From the NCBI RefSeq assembly GCF_007747995.1, contig NZ_CP036276.1:5570001-5634000 (forward strand): a stretch of 64,000 nt of DNA, read 5' to 3'. The notes under the pieces are model-generated. The model had not been told where the DNA came from. It ran no database searches and saw only the letters and a program-made list of their open reading frames with translations. Origin of the DNA: Symmachiella dynata. GTDB lineage: Bacteria; Planctomycetota; Planctomycetia; Planctomycetales; Planctomycetaceae. A program made the translations under genes and the position numbers. Each line of letters begins with the position of its first letter. Within the stretch, counting starts at the first letter, position 1. Of the stretch, positions 7,726 through 16,815 are shown one piece after another.

Positions 7726-10073
7726 TTTTTATCTCCTGGAGAGTTCCGTCGATTGCGAAACGGATCACTTTTCGCGATTTCTAAAAACATGGTCGTGAAC
7801 TTGTAATCGTCTTTGGCCAGGGCTTCACAGATTGAGTCTACTGCACACTTGTCGTAGTACTCAAGGCCCCGTCCCAGGGCGTAGGTCAACATCTTCTCAG
7901 TTAAACATCGGCTAAATTCGCCTCGGCTCGCCTTAAGAATTGTCAGCAGTTCCGCCGGACCGTTAAACGTCTGTCCATCAGGTAACGTGCCGGAGGCATC
8001 AACATCAAAGCCGGAATCCTTGGTCCGCCAGCGGCCGATTGCGTCGAAATTCTCAAAACCAAAACCGAGGGGGTCCATTTTCTCATGGCAGGAAATGCAG
8101 GCGGGATTCGAACGATGAATCTCAAATCGTTGCCGCAACGTCCCCGATGCCACTGCGTCGGCATCCTCCGACAGCAGGGGAACGTCTGGCGGCGGCGGGA
8201 GCGGCGGACTGGCTAAAATATTGTCCAAAATCCATTTCCCCCGCTTCACGGGTGAAGTCCGCGTGGGATCCGAGGTAATCGTCAATATGCTGGCCTGCGT
8301 TAACACGCCGGCTCGCTGGGTTCCTTCTAAAGAGACGCGACGAAATTCCGGGCCGCTGACCCCTTCCAGTCCGTAATGCTTCGCCAACCGCTCGTTGACG
8401 TAGGTAAACTTGCCGTCAAGAAAATCCAAAATACTCAAGTTCTCGCGAATCGCAGCCGCGAAAAACATTTCGGTCTCGCGCCGCATCGCCAACCGCAATT
8501 CGTCGTCGAATTCGCTGAAGATATCTTTATTGGGTGCCGCCTCCGTCAAACTGCGAAGTTGCAGCCATTGTCCGGCAAAGTTTTCCACCAGTGCTGACGA
8601 TTTGGGATCGGCCAACATCCGGCGAATTTGTGCTTCCAACACCAACGGCTTGCTCAACTCCCCTTTGCCGGCCAGTTCGAACAATTCGTCATCCGGCATG
8701 CTGCTCCACAGCCAATAGGACAACCGCGATGCCAACTCATAGTCGTTCAGCGCACGGTCTTGCTCATCCTTTTCGGAAGCTTCGTTGAATTCGATGCGGA
8801 ACAAAAACTGCGGCGAAATCAGGATGGCTTTGAAGACCACCCGCAATGCCTGTTCAGAGGTGCCGCCGTCCTCGATAATTTTGTATCCCAACCGCATGAA
8901 ATTTTTGATTTCATCCTCAGTGGCCGGGCGGCGAAACGCGCGGCTGATGAATTGATCCAGTATCGCATGGGCGCATTTGAGTGGGTCTTCCCCTTCCGAG
9001 AGATCGCAGAACACGAGTCGTTTGTGCGTCTCCGGCAATTCCTGGGGTGTGGTTTCAATTGGTCCTTGGATGGCCACGTTGCAAATATACAGGTTACGGT
9101 CGCCGCGCAGTTTGGGGTCTTCGTGTTTTGGTTTGTAGTAGTCGTTTAAGAAGGCGACTCCCACGCGATGCTTGCCGGCGGTCACCGGAAGGCGAATTTC
9201 GTAGTACCCCGGCGACTCAGCAACTGCGGTCACATTCACCGTCTCGACCGCTTTGCCGTCAATCCGGAATTCCATTTTCGGCGGGTCCGGTCCCGCCTGC
9301 TTGCCGTACGCCTCGCAAATCACTAAGTAGTCGCCGTCGGCTGCAAATTCGTGCTCCGTAAAGACTTCACCCATCGACACCAACGAGCGGAATTTCCCGA
9401 TGGCCCTGCCACCGCGATCTTGCTGCATCTCCGCCCCCTCAAAGCTCTTTCGCGGCGCTTGGTAAGGATCTTCAGCCCAAATAGCGGTCTCCACAATCTT
9501 TTCAGCGGCGGAGAGATATTTCTCCATCAGCAGCGGCGACATCGACAGCACGTCACCGATGTTGTCGAAACCATAACCGACATCATCCGAAGGGAAATCG
9601 TCTGCGGGTTGAAAATCGACACCCATCAAATCGCGAATCGTGTTGTTGTACTCCACGCGATTGAGCCGGCGGATGGTTACGCGGCCGGGGTTGTCAATCT
9701 TGGTGCAATCAAAACTCTTCAACTCCAGGTCGATCCATTGTGTGATCGCCTTGCGTTGTTCTTCACTGGGCTGCGCTTCATCCTCAGGCGGCATTTCCTT
9801 GGTATTTAAGACGTGAAGAATCTTCTGCCATGTTCCGCGCTCGGTCGTGACCGATTCGACCGATTGAAATTGCTCGAGATCCAATCCGGCAATTTGGTCG
9901 TCGGGATTGTGACAGGTGCCGCAGTAGTCGTTGAAAAAGGGCTGCACGTCTTTCTGGAAATCGATCTGCGCCTCAAGGGCGTCCTCGGCGCGAACCGTCT
10001 CAACGCAGTTGGCGACACAAAGAATGCCGCAAACGATCACGATTCCAAACTGGAAAACAGGACGCAAGCTCAT
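7722..10073 (-). CDS. Planctomycete cytochrome protein with DUF1587/1595/1592/1588/1585 domains
   Basis: 783 residues, secreted (hydrophobic leader to ~28). An N-terminal cytochrome c domain has CGTCH at 51-55 and a later KEMPP that could supply the distal Met. Then follow DUF1587 (RRLNRVEYNNTIRDLMG), a carbohydrate-binding-like insert, DUF1595/DUF1592 (ISRAFRRPATEDE, LSYWLWSSMPDDEL), DUF1588 (KRGKWILDNIL, CISCHEKMDPLGF with a second CxxCH) and DUF1585 at the end. This architecture is a hallmark of Planctomycetes. First gene of a two-gene operon with DUF1552. Probably a periplasmic di-haem electron-transfer or oxidising enzyme; the substrate is not known. Confidence 0.9.
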   Translation of the reverse strand: MSLRPVFQFGIVIVCGILCVANCVETVRAEDALEAQIDFQKDVQPFFNDYCGTCHNPDDQIAGLDLEQFQSVESVTTERGTWQKILHVLNTKEMPPEDEAQPSEEQRKAITQWIDLELKSFDCTKIDNPGRVTIRRLNRVEYNNTIRDLMGVDFQPADDFPSDDVGYGFDNIGDVLSMSPLLMEKYLSAAEKIVETAIWAEDPYQAPRKSFEGAEMQQDRGGRAIGKFRSLVSMGEVFTEHEFAADGDYLVICEAYGKQAGPDPPKMEFRIDGKAVETVNVTAVAESPGYYEIRLPVTAGKHRVGVAFLNDYYKPKHEDPKLRGDRNLYICNVAIQGPIETTPQELPETHKRLVFCDLSEGEDPLKCAHAILDQFISRAFRRPATEDEIKNFMRLGYKIIEDGGTSEQALRVVFKAILISPQFLFRIEFNEASEKDEQDRALNDYELASRLSYWLWSSMPDDELFELAGKGELSKPLVLEAQIRRMLADPKSSALVENFAGQWLQLRSLTEAAPNKDIFSEFDDELRLAMRRETEMFFAAAIRENLSILDFLDGKFTYVNERLAKHYGLEGVSGPEFRRVSLEGTQRAGVLTQASILTITSDPTRTSPVKRGKWILDNILASPPLPPPPDVPLLSEDADAVASGTLRQRFEIHRSNPACISCHEKMDPLGFGFENFDAIGRWRTKDSGFDVDASGTLPDGQTFNGPAELLTILKASRGEFSRCLTEKMLTYALGRGLEYYDKCAVDSICEALAKDDYKFTTMFLEIAKSDPFRNRRNSPGDKK

Positions 10074-10305
10074 GGATGCTCCGGCTGGAACGCGGTGCTC
10101 AATGGCGAGGAAGGATCATCGGCCAACTTTTGGCCAGACGCAGCCTATATGCACCGGCACGACTTAGGTGGGACTTCACAAAGTTAAGGAGGGACGTTCT
10201 AGGAGGGTCGGCAAATATGTTAGCAGAGTAACGAACGCCTTTCAAGACACACCGCCACGATTAGAACGTAAGCCGTTCCTAGAAAACAGGTTGCGACATT
10301 AGCAA

Positions 10306-11268
10306 CTAGGGCAAACAATAGCGCCCCGCTTCGTGCACCACTTGTTTCTTATCGAGCAGCAATTCCAGGTGCGTGTGCACTTCGCCGGTCCCCAACACCA
10401 AATGAAAGTCGTGCATGGTGCCGAACATCTTGATGGCGATTTCGTAGACGCTCAGCGCTGTACCACCAGAGAGCAATTCCAAAATCTGCGACTCGCGCTG
10501 TGCGTGATGCGCAATCGTTTTTTGCACATGCCCTGTCAAATCGGTGACCGGTTCGTGGTGGCCAGGCAAGACCGTCAATCCTGGACGATCAAATCCGGCG
10601 ATTCGCTCCAAAGACTTCAGATACATCCCCAACAGCCCGTTGTACTCAATATCAGCGCCGCCGATATTGGGCGTGTATCCCGGCAGCACGTGGTCGCCGG
10701 TGAACAGATGATTTTCCAGCCGCAAACAGATGCTGCCCACGGTGTGGCCCGGAGTATGGATAACCTCCATCTCCGTTTCGCCACATTTGAGACGCTGTCC
10801 GTCGCTCAATGACTGTGCTGCGGTGGAACCACACAATTTGTCGAGTCGATACGGCATGCTGGAGACGTGTTCAATATCCGCAGCGGGCACGCCCCAACCG
10901 GTTAGCCGCTCCTGGATGATGCCGACATACTCATCCAGCCGCTCGCTCACATGCGTGACGTCGCGCAGATCGTCCTCGTGAATAAACACCTCACAGCCGG
11001 TCAAATCCTGCAGCCGCCGCGACAATCCAAAATGATCTTGGTGTTTGTGCGTCAATATGAGTCGCTCTAACGACTCGATGCGGTGGCCGGCGGTTTGAAA
11101 ACCTGCCGACAGCGACTCAAACGCCTCTTCGGTCCCAATCCCCGTATCAATCAACGTCAGCGGCTCGGTCTCCAGCAAGTAGACGTTGGTGTCGCCTTCA
11201 AAAAACGGATTCGGAATCTGAATTCGATGAACGGAAACAGTTTGCGACGGATCAGTTGGAATATTCAC
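10306..11268 (-). CDS. MBL-fold metallo-hydrolase
   Basis: 320 residues from a GTG at 11268; the longer frame would start with TTG and the extra residues look non-coding. The metallo-beta-lactamase ligands are intact: THKHQDH at ~74-79, HTPGH, the TGDHVLP aspartate and GHHEP, implying two zinc ions. A winged-helix-like C-terminal segment (GTGEVHTHLELLLDKKQV) matches the MBL group that resembles glyoxalase II/LACTB2. Likely hydrolyses a thioester or phosphodiester in the cytoplasm; the substrate cannot be read. It stands alone, divergent from the FabD-like gene. Confidence 0.82.
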   Translation of the reverse strand: MNIPTDPSQTVSVHRIQIPNPFFEGDTNVYLLETEPLTLIDTGIGTEEAFESLSAGFQTAGHRIESLERLILTHKHQDHFGLSRRLQDLTGCEVFIHEDDLRDVTHVSERLDEYVGIIQERLTGWGVPAADIEHVSSMPYRLDKLCGSTAAQSLSDGQRLKCGETEMEVIHTPGHTVGSICLRLENHLFTGDHVLPGYTPNIGGADIEYNGLLGMYLKSLERIAGFDRPGLTVLPGHHEPVTDLTGHVQKTIAHHAQRESQILELLSGGTALSVYEIAIKMFGTMHDFHLVLGTGEVHTHLELLLDKKQVVHEAGRYCLP

Positions 11269-11567
11269 GACGTTTTGACGTCTTTCACAGCACGCCGACC
11301 GATGGTCGGGGCGGACTTCGTTGACCGAATCCCTGGAGACATCTATGCCAAGTGGCCCCAAAGCGATATAAAACTGCGTTTCATCAAAACAAGCAACTTC
11401 GCCGAAGAAATGAACCGAAACCGCCGGTTTGTGGCCGCTTACACAGTTGAATCAGTGGTCGAATGTACAATTGGCCAGCCACGTCTCGATTTTTGTGCAC
11501 AGGCAATACAGTAGCCCACCTTGAGACGGTTTTCATCCCAGAACTCACTTGAATCGCGAGATTTTCG

Positions 11568-12713
11568 ATGGACGACCCCTTTGAAGGCGGAATTCAATCC
11601 GCTGCACTTGCGTTCCGGGGATACAACGTCACCAATATGGGCCGCAGTCGCGAACTGCTGATGCACCCCGCTTATGGGGCAATCGTCCGTGAGGAACTGA
11701 AACGGTCTTCAGAAATCTGCGCAGCTGCAATTGGTCGACCTGTCGATCTGGTCAGTGACGTCGAGACCAATCGGGAAACCTCCCTCACCACGTTTCCCGA
11801 TGACACCGCATTGATCGTGGGCATGGAATTGGCCCAATTGCGTTTGCTCAAGGAATTCTACGGCACCGATGTTCAGAATGTCCAACTCACGATGGGTTAC
11901 AGCGTCGGTGAATTGGCCTCGCTCGTCGTCGGAGGCGTTTATGAGCTCGACCAATTATTGTCCGTGCCACTCAGCCTCTGCGACGACTGCGCATCGTTGG
12001 CACACGACGTGACCATGGGTGTTGTCTTCACGCGCGGTATCGCCCTGGATTTTGCAAAACTGAAACACCTGTGCATGGTCATTAGCTGCGAAGGAAAAGG
12101 ACTGATTGGTCCCTCCGCACAATTGGCTCCCAATGCCGCATTGGTCCTTGGGCAAGGCAAGACCATCACCAGGTTCAACCAACTGAAGAAAGAGTTCTTC
12201 GAGGGGCGGGTTGTTGTTCACAAAAACCCGCATCACTGGCCGCCGTTGCACACCCCATTGGTTTGGGAAAAAAGCGTCGCGAATCGCGCTGGCATGAAGG
12301 TCTATCACATTCAAGGGGGCCACGTCGCTCCCCACCCCAAAATCCTATCCTGCGTCACCGGCGGTGCGGACTATACGGAGTCCAATAGCCGCGACATCCT
12401 CGTCCGCTGGACCGACCACCCGCAGATGTTGTGGGATGTGATCTACACCACGTTGGCCTCGGGTGTGAAAACCATCCTCCATGTCGGCCCTGAACCGAAC
12501 ATCATTCCCAGCACGTTCGAACGGCTTAGCACGAACGTCACGCAGCAAATGGGAAGCAATTACATCAAAGCGATCAGCAGTGGAGTCGTGTCGGGCCTGA
12601 ACCGTTTTGCTTGGTTGAGAAACATTCTCCCCGCAAAGTCAGCCCTCCTACGAGCACCACACATCCGGCATGTGATTCTGGAAGACTGGCTACTGGAACA
12701 CACCCCGGAGTAG
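11568..12713 (+). CDS. FabD-like ACP acyltransferase-family protein
   Basis: 381 residues. The acyltransferase nucleophile elbow is present as GYSVGE with Ser112 (FabD: GHSLGE), and the partner histidine is in HTPLV (His228; FabD: HSPLM). The N-terminal 'FPGQGSQ' motif is replaced by FRGYNVTNMGRS, and the protein is longer than a typical FabD (~310). No acyl-carrier, ketosynthase or other fab gene is near, so it is probably a specialised acyltransferase rather than the housekeeping enzyme. The ribosome site is weak. Replacement of the oxyanion-region motif makes the exact acyl donor uncertain. Confidence 0.68.
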   Translation: MDDPFEGGIQSAALAFRGYNVTNMGRSRELLMHPAYGAIVREELKRSSEICAAAIGRPVDLVSDVETNRETSLTTFPDDTALIVGMELAQLRLLKEFYGTDVQNVQLTMGYSVGELASLVVGGVYELDQLLSVPLSLCDDCASLAHDVTMGVVFTRGIALDFAKLKHLCMVISCEGKGLIGPSAQLAPNAALVLGQGKTITRFNQLKKEFFEGRVVVHKNPHHWPPLHTPLVWEKSVANRAGMKVYHIQGGHVAPHPKILSCVTGGADYTESNSRDILVRWTDHPQMLWDVIYTTLASGVKTILHVGPEPNIIPSTFERLSTNVTQQMGSNYIKAISSGVVSGLNRFAWLRNILPAKSALLRAPHIRHVILEDWLLEHTPE

Positions 12714-12770
12714 TTGCCGGAGCGGAGGTTGTCTGCACACGGACGCTCGGCACGGTTGCATTCGCCTCAG

Positions 12771-13029
12771 TCCCGTTTACGGGACTTGTCACGCGAATCG
12801 CGTGTATTAGCCCCGTCGTTTACGACGGGGTCGCAATGGTCGTACCCAGCGCCTACCGAGCCTCGTTCACGAGGCTTCTCGCTGTTCGGCTTGAGCCATG
12901 GGTTGGCGGCTAAAGCCACGCCACGAGAACCCCCGTAAAACGGGGGTGAATTTGCAGGACCAGCGATCACCTTCCCCGCCGTAAACGACGGGGCTAATAC
13001 CGCTGCGCGTGACGCCCGATAAACCGGGC
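12771..13029. repeat. Cluster of REP-like hairpins with TTTA/TAAA loops
   Basis: Within about 260 bp of a 387-bp gap there are at least six short GC-rich palindromes: 12771-12784 (CCCG-TTTA-CGGG type), 12811-12830 (8-bp stem, TTTA loop), 12859-12876 (TTCA loop), 12929-12947 (7-bp stem, TAAAA loop), 12974-12993 (8-bp stem with one mismatch, TAAA loop) and 13014-13029. Small hairpins at 12791-12803 and 12908-12917 lie among them. No gene is seen here. Confidence 0.75.
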
Positions 13030-13100
13030 TTTGTGTTTCCCACGAATTTTGATGTGATCGTGCCGGGTAGGCAACACCCCAGCTGTCATTCAACCAGCGC

Positions 13101-14729
13101 CTACTGACGTTGTCCGCTGCCGTCCGGTTCGATGTCAACAATCCGGGCACGCGGCCGGGATAGGTCGACGAGGACGGGATAATCGGTGGAAGCCGTTTGG
13201 GTGTTGCCGGCGGCGTCCTGGGCTTGGATGCGGATGTAGAGTTTCGAGGGCACTCCTTGTCCGACCTTCCATAAATAGCGGCCCGTATTGCGATGAGCGC
13301 CGGCAATCGGATGCCACGGTCCAGCGGCCGATCCGCCGTAATACAAGGTGATCGGTTCTTCGGCCAGGTTCTGATCTTCCATGTCCCATTGGATGAGAAT
13401 TTGGTTGTTGGCGACCCCCTGCCCTTGCTCCAACGGCAGCAATCGTAATTCCGGCGGGGTGATATCGACAACAATCACCATGTCAGGACGTTCGCCCGCT
13501 TGCGGAGGATCGGAGGTCAATCCCACGCCGCTGCGGACGCGCATCGCCAGTCCGTAACGACCTTCCTTGGGCACTTTGACGCGTGCCGGGCTTTTGCGGT
13601 CGTCATCCACGCCAAACTTCCACCATGAGTCGCCATTGTCTTGCGAAACGAAGACTTCAACAGCACTCACGCCTGACGGCCCGATGTCATCGATTTTGTA
13701 GCCAATATTAAATTCACGTGAATTGACGAACCGAAACGGCACAGCCGGCAAATCGCTTTGAGCCTGATTAGGCGACGTTGTTTCATCGTCGTGCCATCGC
13801 GAGCCAATTGGCTTGGTGTTGGCCACAAACCCTTCCTGTTGGGAGGGAGATGGCGCGAACGGATCCGGAGTGGAATCCTGCCGAACCGGTTTGAATTGTG
13901 CGCTCCCCTCTTCGGTCTCGGAGAAGCGTTTGGGAATATACAATCCGGTGTTACTCTTCGAACCGCGGCCTTTGTTGGCCACTGGCTTGGGCAACCCAGG
14001 AACGTTGGTCCGGGGAACAATGTCCGTCGCCGGAGCGATGGATGTTTGCATATCGGCCTTGCCGGTATTGGCCGCTAAATCTTGCACCGTCCCTTTGACG
14101 ACGATATTGCCGCCGGTGGGAATCTGCCATTGCATCTGTCCCTCAGTGTTCGGGACGAACGACAACGGTTTCCACTTCGTGCTGTTGCCTTGTTTGTAGT
14201 GTAAGGTCAGCGACGACGGCTTGAGATGAGTGTCCACCGCTTTCCAAGTCAGTTGCGCCCAGCCCGGTTGCGATTGCCGTACCGTCAAATACAGTTGCGG
14301 CGCTGACGTATCTACGATGACCTTCAGGCCCGGTTCAATCGATTCTTGTGCAGGCGTCAAACTGCCGTCGGCACTCTGAGTGCGTACGACAAACCAGTAC
14401 TCGCCGTCGCCCGGTGCGTTGAAAGTAAATCGTCCATCGGTCGGCGCCACTGCCTGGCTTTTGCGCCACTTGATTCCTTCGTCGTCCGAAACATACAACA
14501 AAATCTGCGTCGCCGACATCCGCTCTAGTTCCGCCGGATCGTAACGAAACGGAATGCGAAACCGCGGTTGGTTGGTATAGATCGGTCGCGTAGGAATCGG
14601 CACAGCGGCCGGAGCCAATCGCGCCTCCCAGCCCAGGCACAACAGTGCCAAGACCACAGCGGCCCACCGGTGCAGGCGCGGAGCGTGAAGGAATGCAATT
14701 TTGCTGGCAAAGAATACGGGCGATGTCAT
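13101..14729 (-). CDS. Secreted protein with Ig-like beta-sandwich repeats, function unknown
   Basis: 542 residues. A hydrophobic leader (WAAVVLALLCLGW, cleavage near APAA) directs export. Two or more beta-sandwich modules share a pattern: a 'sDDeGikWrk' or 'sqDnGdsWwkF' strand pair (residues ~70 and ~350), then 'DgeYwFvVRtqsadG' or 'eGrYglamRvrsgvG', then 'VDTSAPqL' or 'VDiTPPeL'. This resembles BNR/FN3-like domains in planctomycete surface proteins. The middle (~240-310) is low-complexity and polar. No enzymatic motif is seen. Single-gene unit, with the hairpin cluster just after its stop. Confidence 0.72.
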   Translation of the reverse strand: MTSPVFFASKIAFLHAPRLHRWAAVVLALLCLGWEARLAPAAVPIPTRPIYTNQPRFRIPFRYDPAELERMSATQILLYVSDDEGIKWRKSQAVAPTDGRFTFNAPGDGEYWFVVRTQSADGSLTPAQESIEPGLKVIVDTSAPQLYLTVRQSQPGWAQLTWKAVDTHLKPSSLTLHYKQGNSTKWKPLSFVPNTEGQMQWQIPTGGNIVVKGTVQDLAANTGKADMQTSIAPATDIVPRTNVPGLPKPVANKGRGSKSNTGLYIPKRFSETEEGSAQFKPVRQDSTPDPFAPSPSQQEGFVANTKPIGSRWHDDETTSPNQAQSDLPAVPFRFVNSREFNIGYKIDDIGPSGVSAVEVFVSQDNGDSWWKFGVDDDRKSPARVKVPKEGRYGLAMRVRSGVGLTSDPPQAGERPDMVIVVDITPPELRLLPLEQGQGVANNQILIQWDMEDQNLAEEPITLYYGGSAAGPWHPIAGAHRNTGRYLWKVGQGVPSKLYIRIQAQDAAGNTQTASTDYPVLVDLSRPRARIVDIEPDGSGQRQ

Positions 14730-15457
14730 GGGATTCCGCCGGAATGGTCAGGACAGTGCCAAGACGTGTATATCTCGAAACAGGCGCGTAGTCATCCACC
14801 GCAATCGGAGGACTACACCATCGATTGTATCGACTGGTCGGCTTGCGCAACTTGAAGCGATTTCAACGAGGCTTGGGCGAGCCTCGGAAGCAATGTGGAC
14901 TGTCACCCCTGGGCAAGCCGTTTCAAAACCCGGTTCCGCTTGTTCTCAAAACTCGCAGTTCAGCGTCAGTGGGAAACGTTAGAGCGTTTTGAAATGACTT
15001 TGAGCGAGCCGGTCAATTCCATCGCGAGCAACTCAGCGAACTGGAAACAACGGCCGAATGCATGACATCGATTGAGAGAAATCGAGAACAACTGACGAGC
15101 CTCGGATTGGGCTCACAGAGAAAAAAATGTTCCTACGGAATTGAACCGCTGAACCTGCGAGATAAGGGTCGCAAGGCTTGGCCCAGCCGAACATTTTATT
15201 TCTGTGTGTCATACATGAACGCGACATCCGGCAGCAGACACGGCAAGAATATCTGGCCGATTGCGTAATTTTCCAAAAAGAATCGAAACGGCTCGCACTG
15301 CAGCGAACCAACGAGAGGAACTCTCCATCCGCAAACCACTTTTCAAAGGCCAGCGGGGTAACTTCTGTTCACTTGTCGCCGTGAAATCGCCTGTTATTTA
15401 TGGCCCTGACGTTTCTAATCGCTCGAACAATCGCCTTCAAATTTGAGAGAATTTCGC
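14730..15457. other. Long intergenic region with repeat copy 2
   Basis: 728 bp between divergent genes. Apart from the 74-bp element at 14921 I see no supportable gene. Short open frames on both strands lack ribosome sites and read as unbiased sequence. Confidence 0.45.
14921..14994. repeat. 74-bp intergenic element, copy 2 (TTTCAAAACC...GTTTTGAAA ends)
   Basis: The ends are inverted repeats TTTCAAAAC/GTTTTGAAA. It shares with copy 3 (59369) the first 13 bases, a TGTTC at offset 21, AGAG at offset 61 and the right end, while the remaining interior differs. Length is exactly 74 bp in all copies. Confidence 0.7.
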
Positions 15458-16357
15458 ATGCTCCCGCAACGCTGGATACTCAATAACCACCAATGGTATA
15501 CCCTGGCAACATTGCTGTTTTTGATCGGTGGACAACAAGTCTGCGCCGCGGAACAAATCGGCCGTCATGAGTGGCAGACCGACTATTACGACGCGTATCG
15601 CCAAGCGCAACAGGAACAGAAACTGTTGTTGATCTTTTTCCGAGATACCCAAGAAACTCCCGCCGCAACGGCTTATACGGAGACCGTCCTTCCGCAAGCG
15701 GAGTTACACGAGACGCTAGACGAATACGTGCGAGTCGTGCTGCCGACGGACGTTGAGGTCCCAGGCGATGACGATCAGCCGGCGACCAGGCTTCTTGATC
15801 ACGAGGCGTTTAAGCACATGGAGCAGCAACAGGGAATTGCTGTGATGGACCTGATCGATGACGAAACGGGGCAATACGGCAAACTGATCTCCGCGCATCC
15901 CTTTTCACCCGGCCGATTTTATTCGCTGCGGGCGACACAGACCGTGCTCGGTTTGCCGCGTGCAAGTATCACGCAACGCGCATTGATTTATGCCATTCGC
16001 ATTCACCCCGAATCCCCTAAGAGCACCGAGAGCGACGTCGATGCACACTTGCTCTCCGAAACACACAAGCATTCGCGGGTGATGGCACGCATCGAACAGG
16101 TCGGCCACCACAATTGGGACCGCCGGTTTCACGAATTGAACGCCCACTTCGACAATCTCATCGTCGGCGAAGTCGCCGCCGTCAGTTGGGGCGGCGAAAC
16201 ATTAATCGAAGGCGCCAAAGACTGCGTCCACGCCTGGCGCCAATCCCCCGGCCACTGGGCCGGCGTGTCCGGCAAGCATGTGTTCTACGGTTACGATTTG
16301 GTGTTGGGGGCGAGTGGGAAATGGTATGCGACGGGGTTGTTTGCATCGGCGGAGTGA
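15458..16357 (+). CDS. Secreted thioredoxin-like / CAP-like domain fusion
   Basis: 299 residues from the ATG at 15458 (a TTG at 15443 is less likely). A leader (TLATLLFLIGG, cleavage near VCAA) is followed by a thioredoxin-like fold at ~30-150 (YDAYRQAQQEQKLLLIFFRD), with no CxxC: the usual site reads DTQET. The C-terminal third resembles the CAP/SCP superfamily (GHHNWDRRFHELN, AVSWGG, CVHAWRQSPGHW, YGYDLVLGASGKWY), the form in which a spaced His pair and WRxSPGH are conserved. Extracytoplasmic; activity unknown. Confidence 0.72.
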   Translation: MLPQRWILNNHQWYTLATLLFLIGGQQVCAAEQIGRHEWQTDYYDAYRQAQQEQKLLLIFFRDTQETPAATAYTETVLPQAELHETLDEYVRVVLPTDVEVPGDDDQPATRLLDHEAFKHMEQQQGIAVMDLIDDETGQYGKLISAHPFSPGRFYSLRATQTVLGLPRASITQRALIYAIRIHPESPKSTESDVDAHLLSETHKHSRVMARIEQVGHHNWDRRFHELNAHFDNLIVGEVAAVSWGGETLIEGAKDCVHAWRQSPGHWAGVSGKHVFYGYDLVLGASGKWYATGLFASAE

Positions 16358-16397
16358 GGAGACATATTGTCCAGTTTTTCAACGAGGGTGAATCCGA

Positions 16398-16808
16398 ATG
16401 TTTGAGTTCCACGGTTGGGCTAGGGTTCAGTATCACACCCACAATACCGATTCGATTCTTCAGGATCGCTGTTGGGACAATCTCGTTGAATATGTCGAAA
16501 CAATTACCAATGAACTCGTGAGTTTGAATCGCTATAACATGTGCGATTCGGTATTCGTCACCGGGCAGCACAATCATCGCTCCGAATACGTGATTGAGCT
16601 ATTCCAATGGATTGCCGATAACTCGCCAGGATCTTATGGGATCCTCTATATTCGCGATGATGAGGACAGTTCCCGATTGTCCGATTTCACAAACTGTTTT
16701 CGCGTGTGGCATCTCTGCCGGGGTACATTACACGAACTTGACGACCCATTTTTGTCGCCTGCTATTCCAACCGTAGAAGATCCTTACGGTGAATCGCGAG
16801 GAGATTAG
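16398..16808 (+). CDS. Imm7-family immunity protein
   Basis: 136 residues, cytoplasmic, starting MFEFHGWARV, the signature opening of Immunity protein 7; the GSYGILYIRDDED segment and the C-terminal 'FRVWHLCRGTLHELDDPFLSP' region (landmarks VWHLCRG and DDPFLSP) also fit the family. Imm7 proteins normally neutralise a polymorphic toxin C-terminal domain. No toxin gene, RHS repeat or secretion component is nearby, so this is an orphan immunity gene. The ribosome site GAGGGTGA is good. It converges on the unknown gene at 16816 with a 7-bp gap. Confidence 0.8.
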   Translation: MFEFHGWARVQYHTHNTDSILQDRCWDNLVEYVETITNELVSLNRYNMCDSVFVTGQHNHRSEYVIELFQWIADNSPGSYGILYIRDDEDSSRLSDFTNCFRVWHLCRGTLHELDDPFLSPAIPTVEDPYGESRGD

Positions 16809-16815
16809 CCGATCG

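Noticed and set aside
13014-13029. CRISPR or tRNA-like folding in the hairpin cluster
   Set aside because: Stems are independent, of different sequence, with no spacer regularity or cloverleaf.
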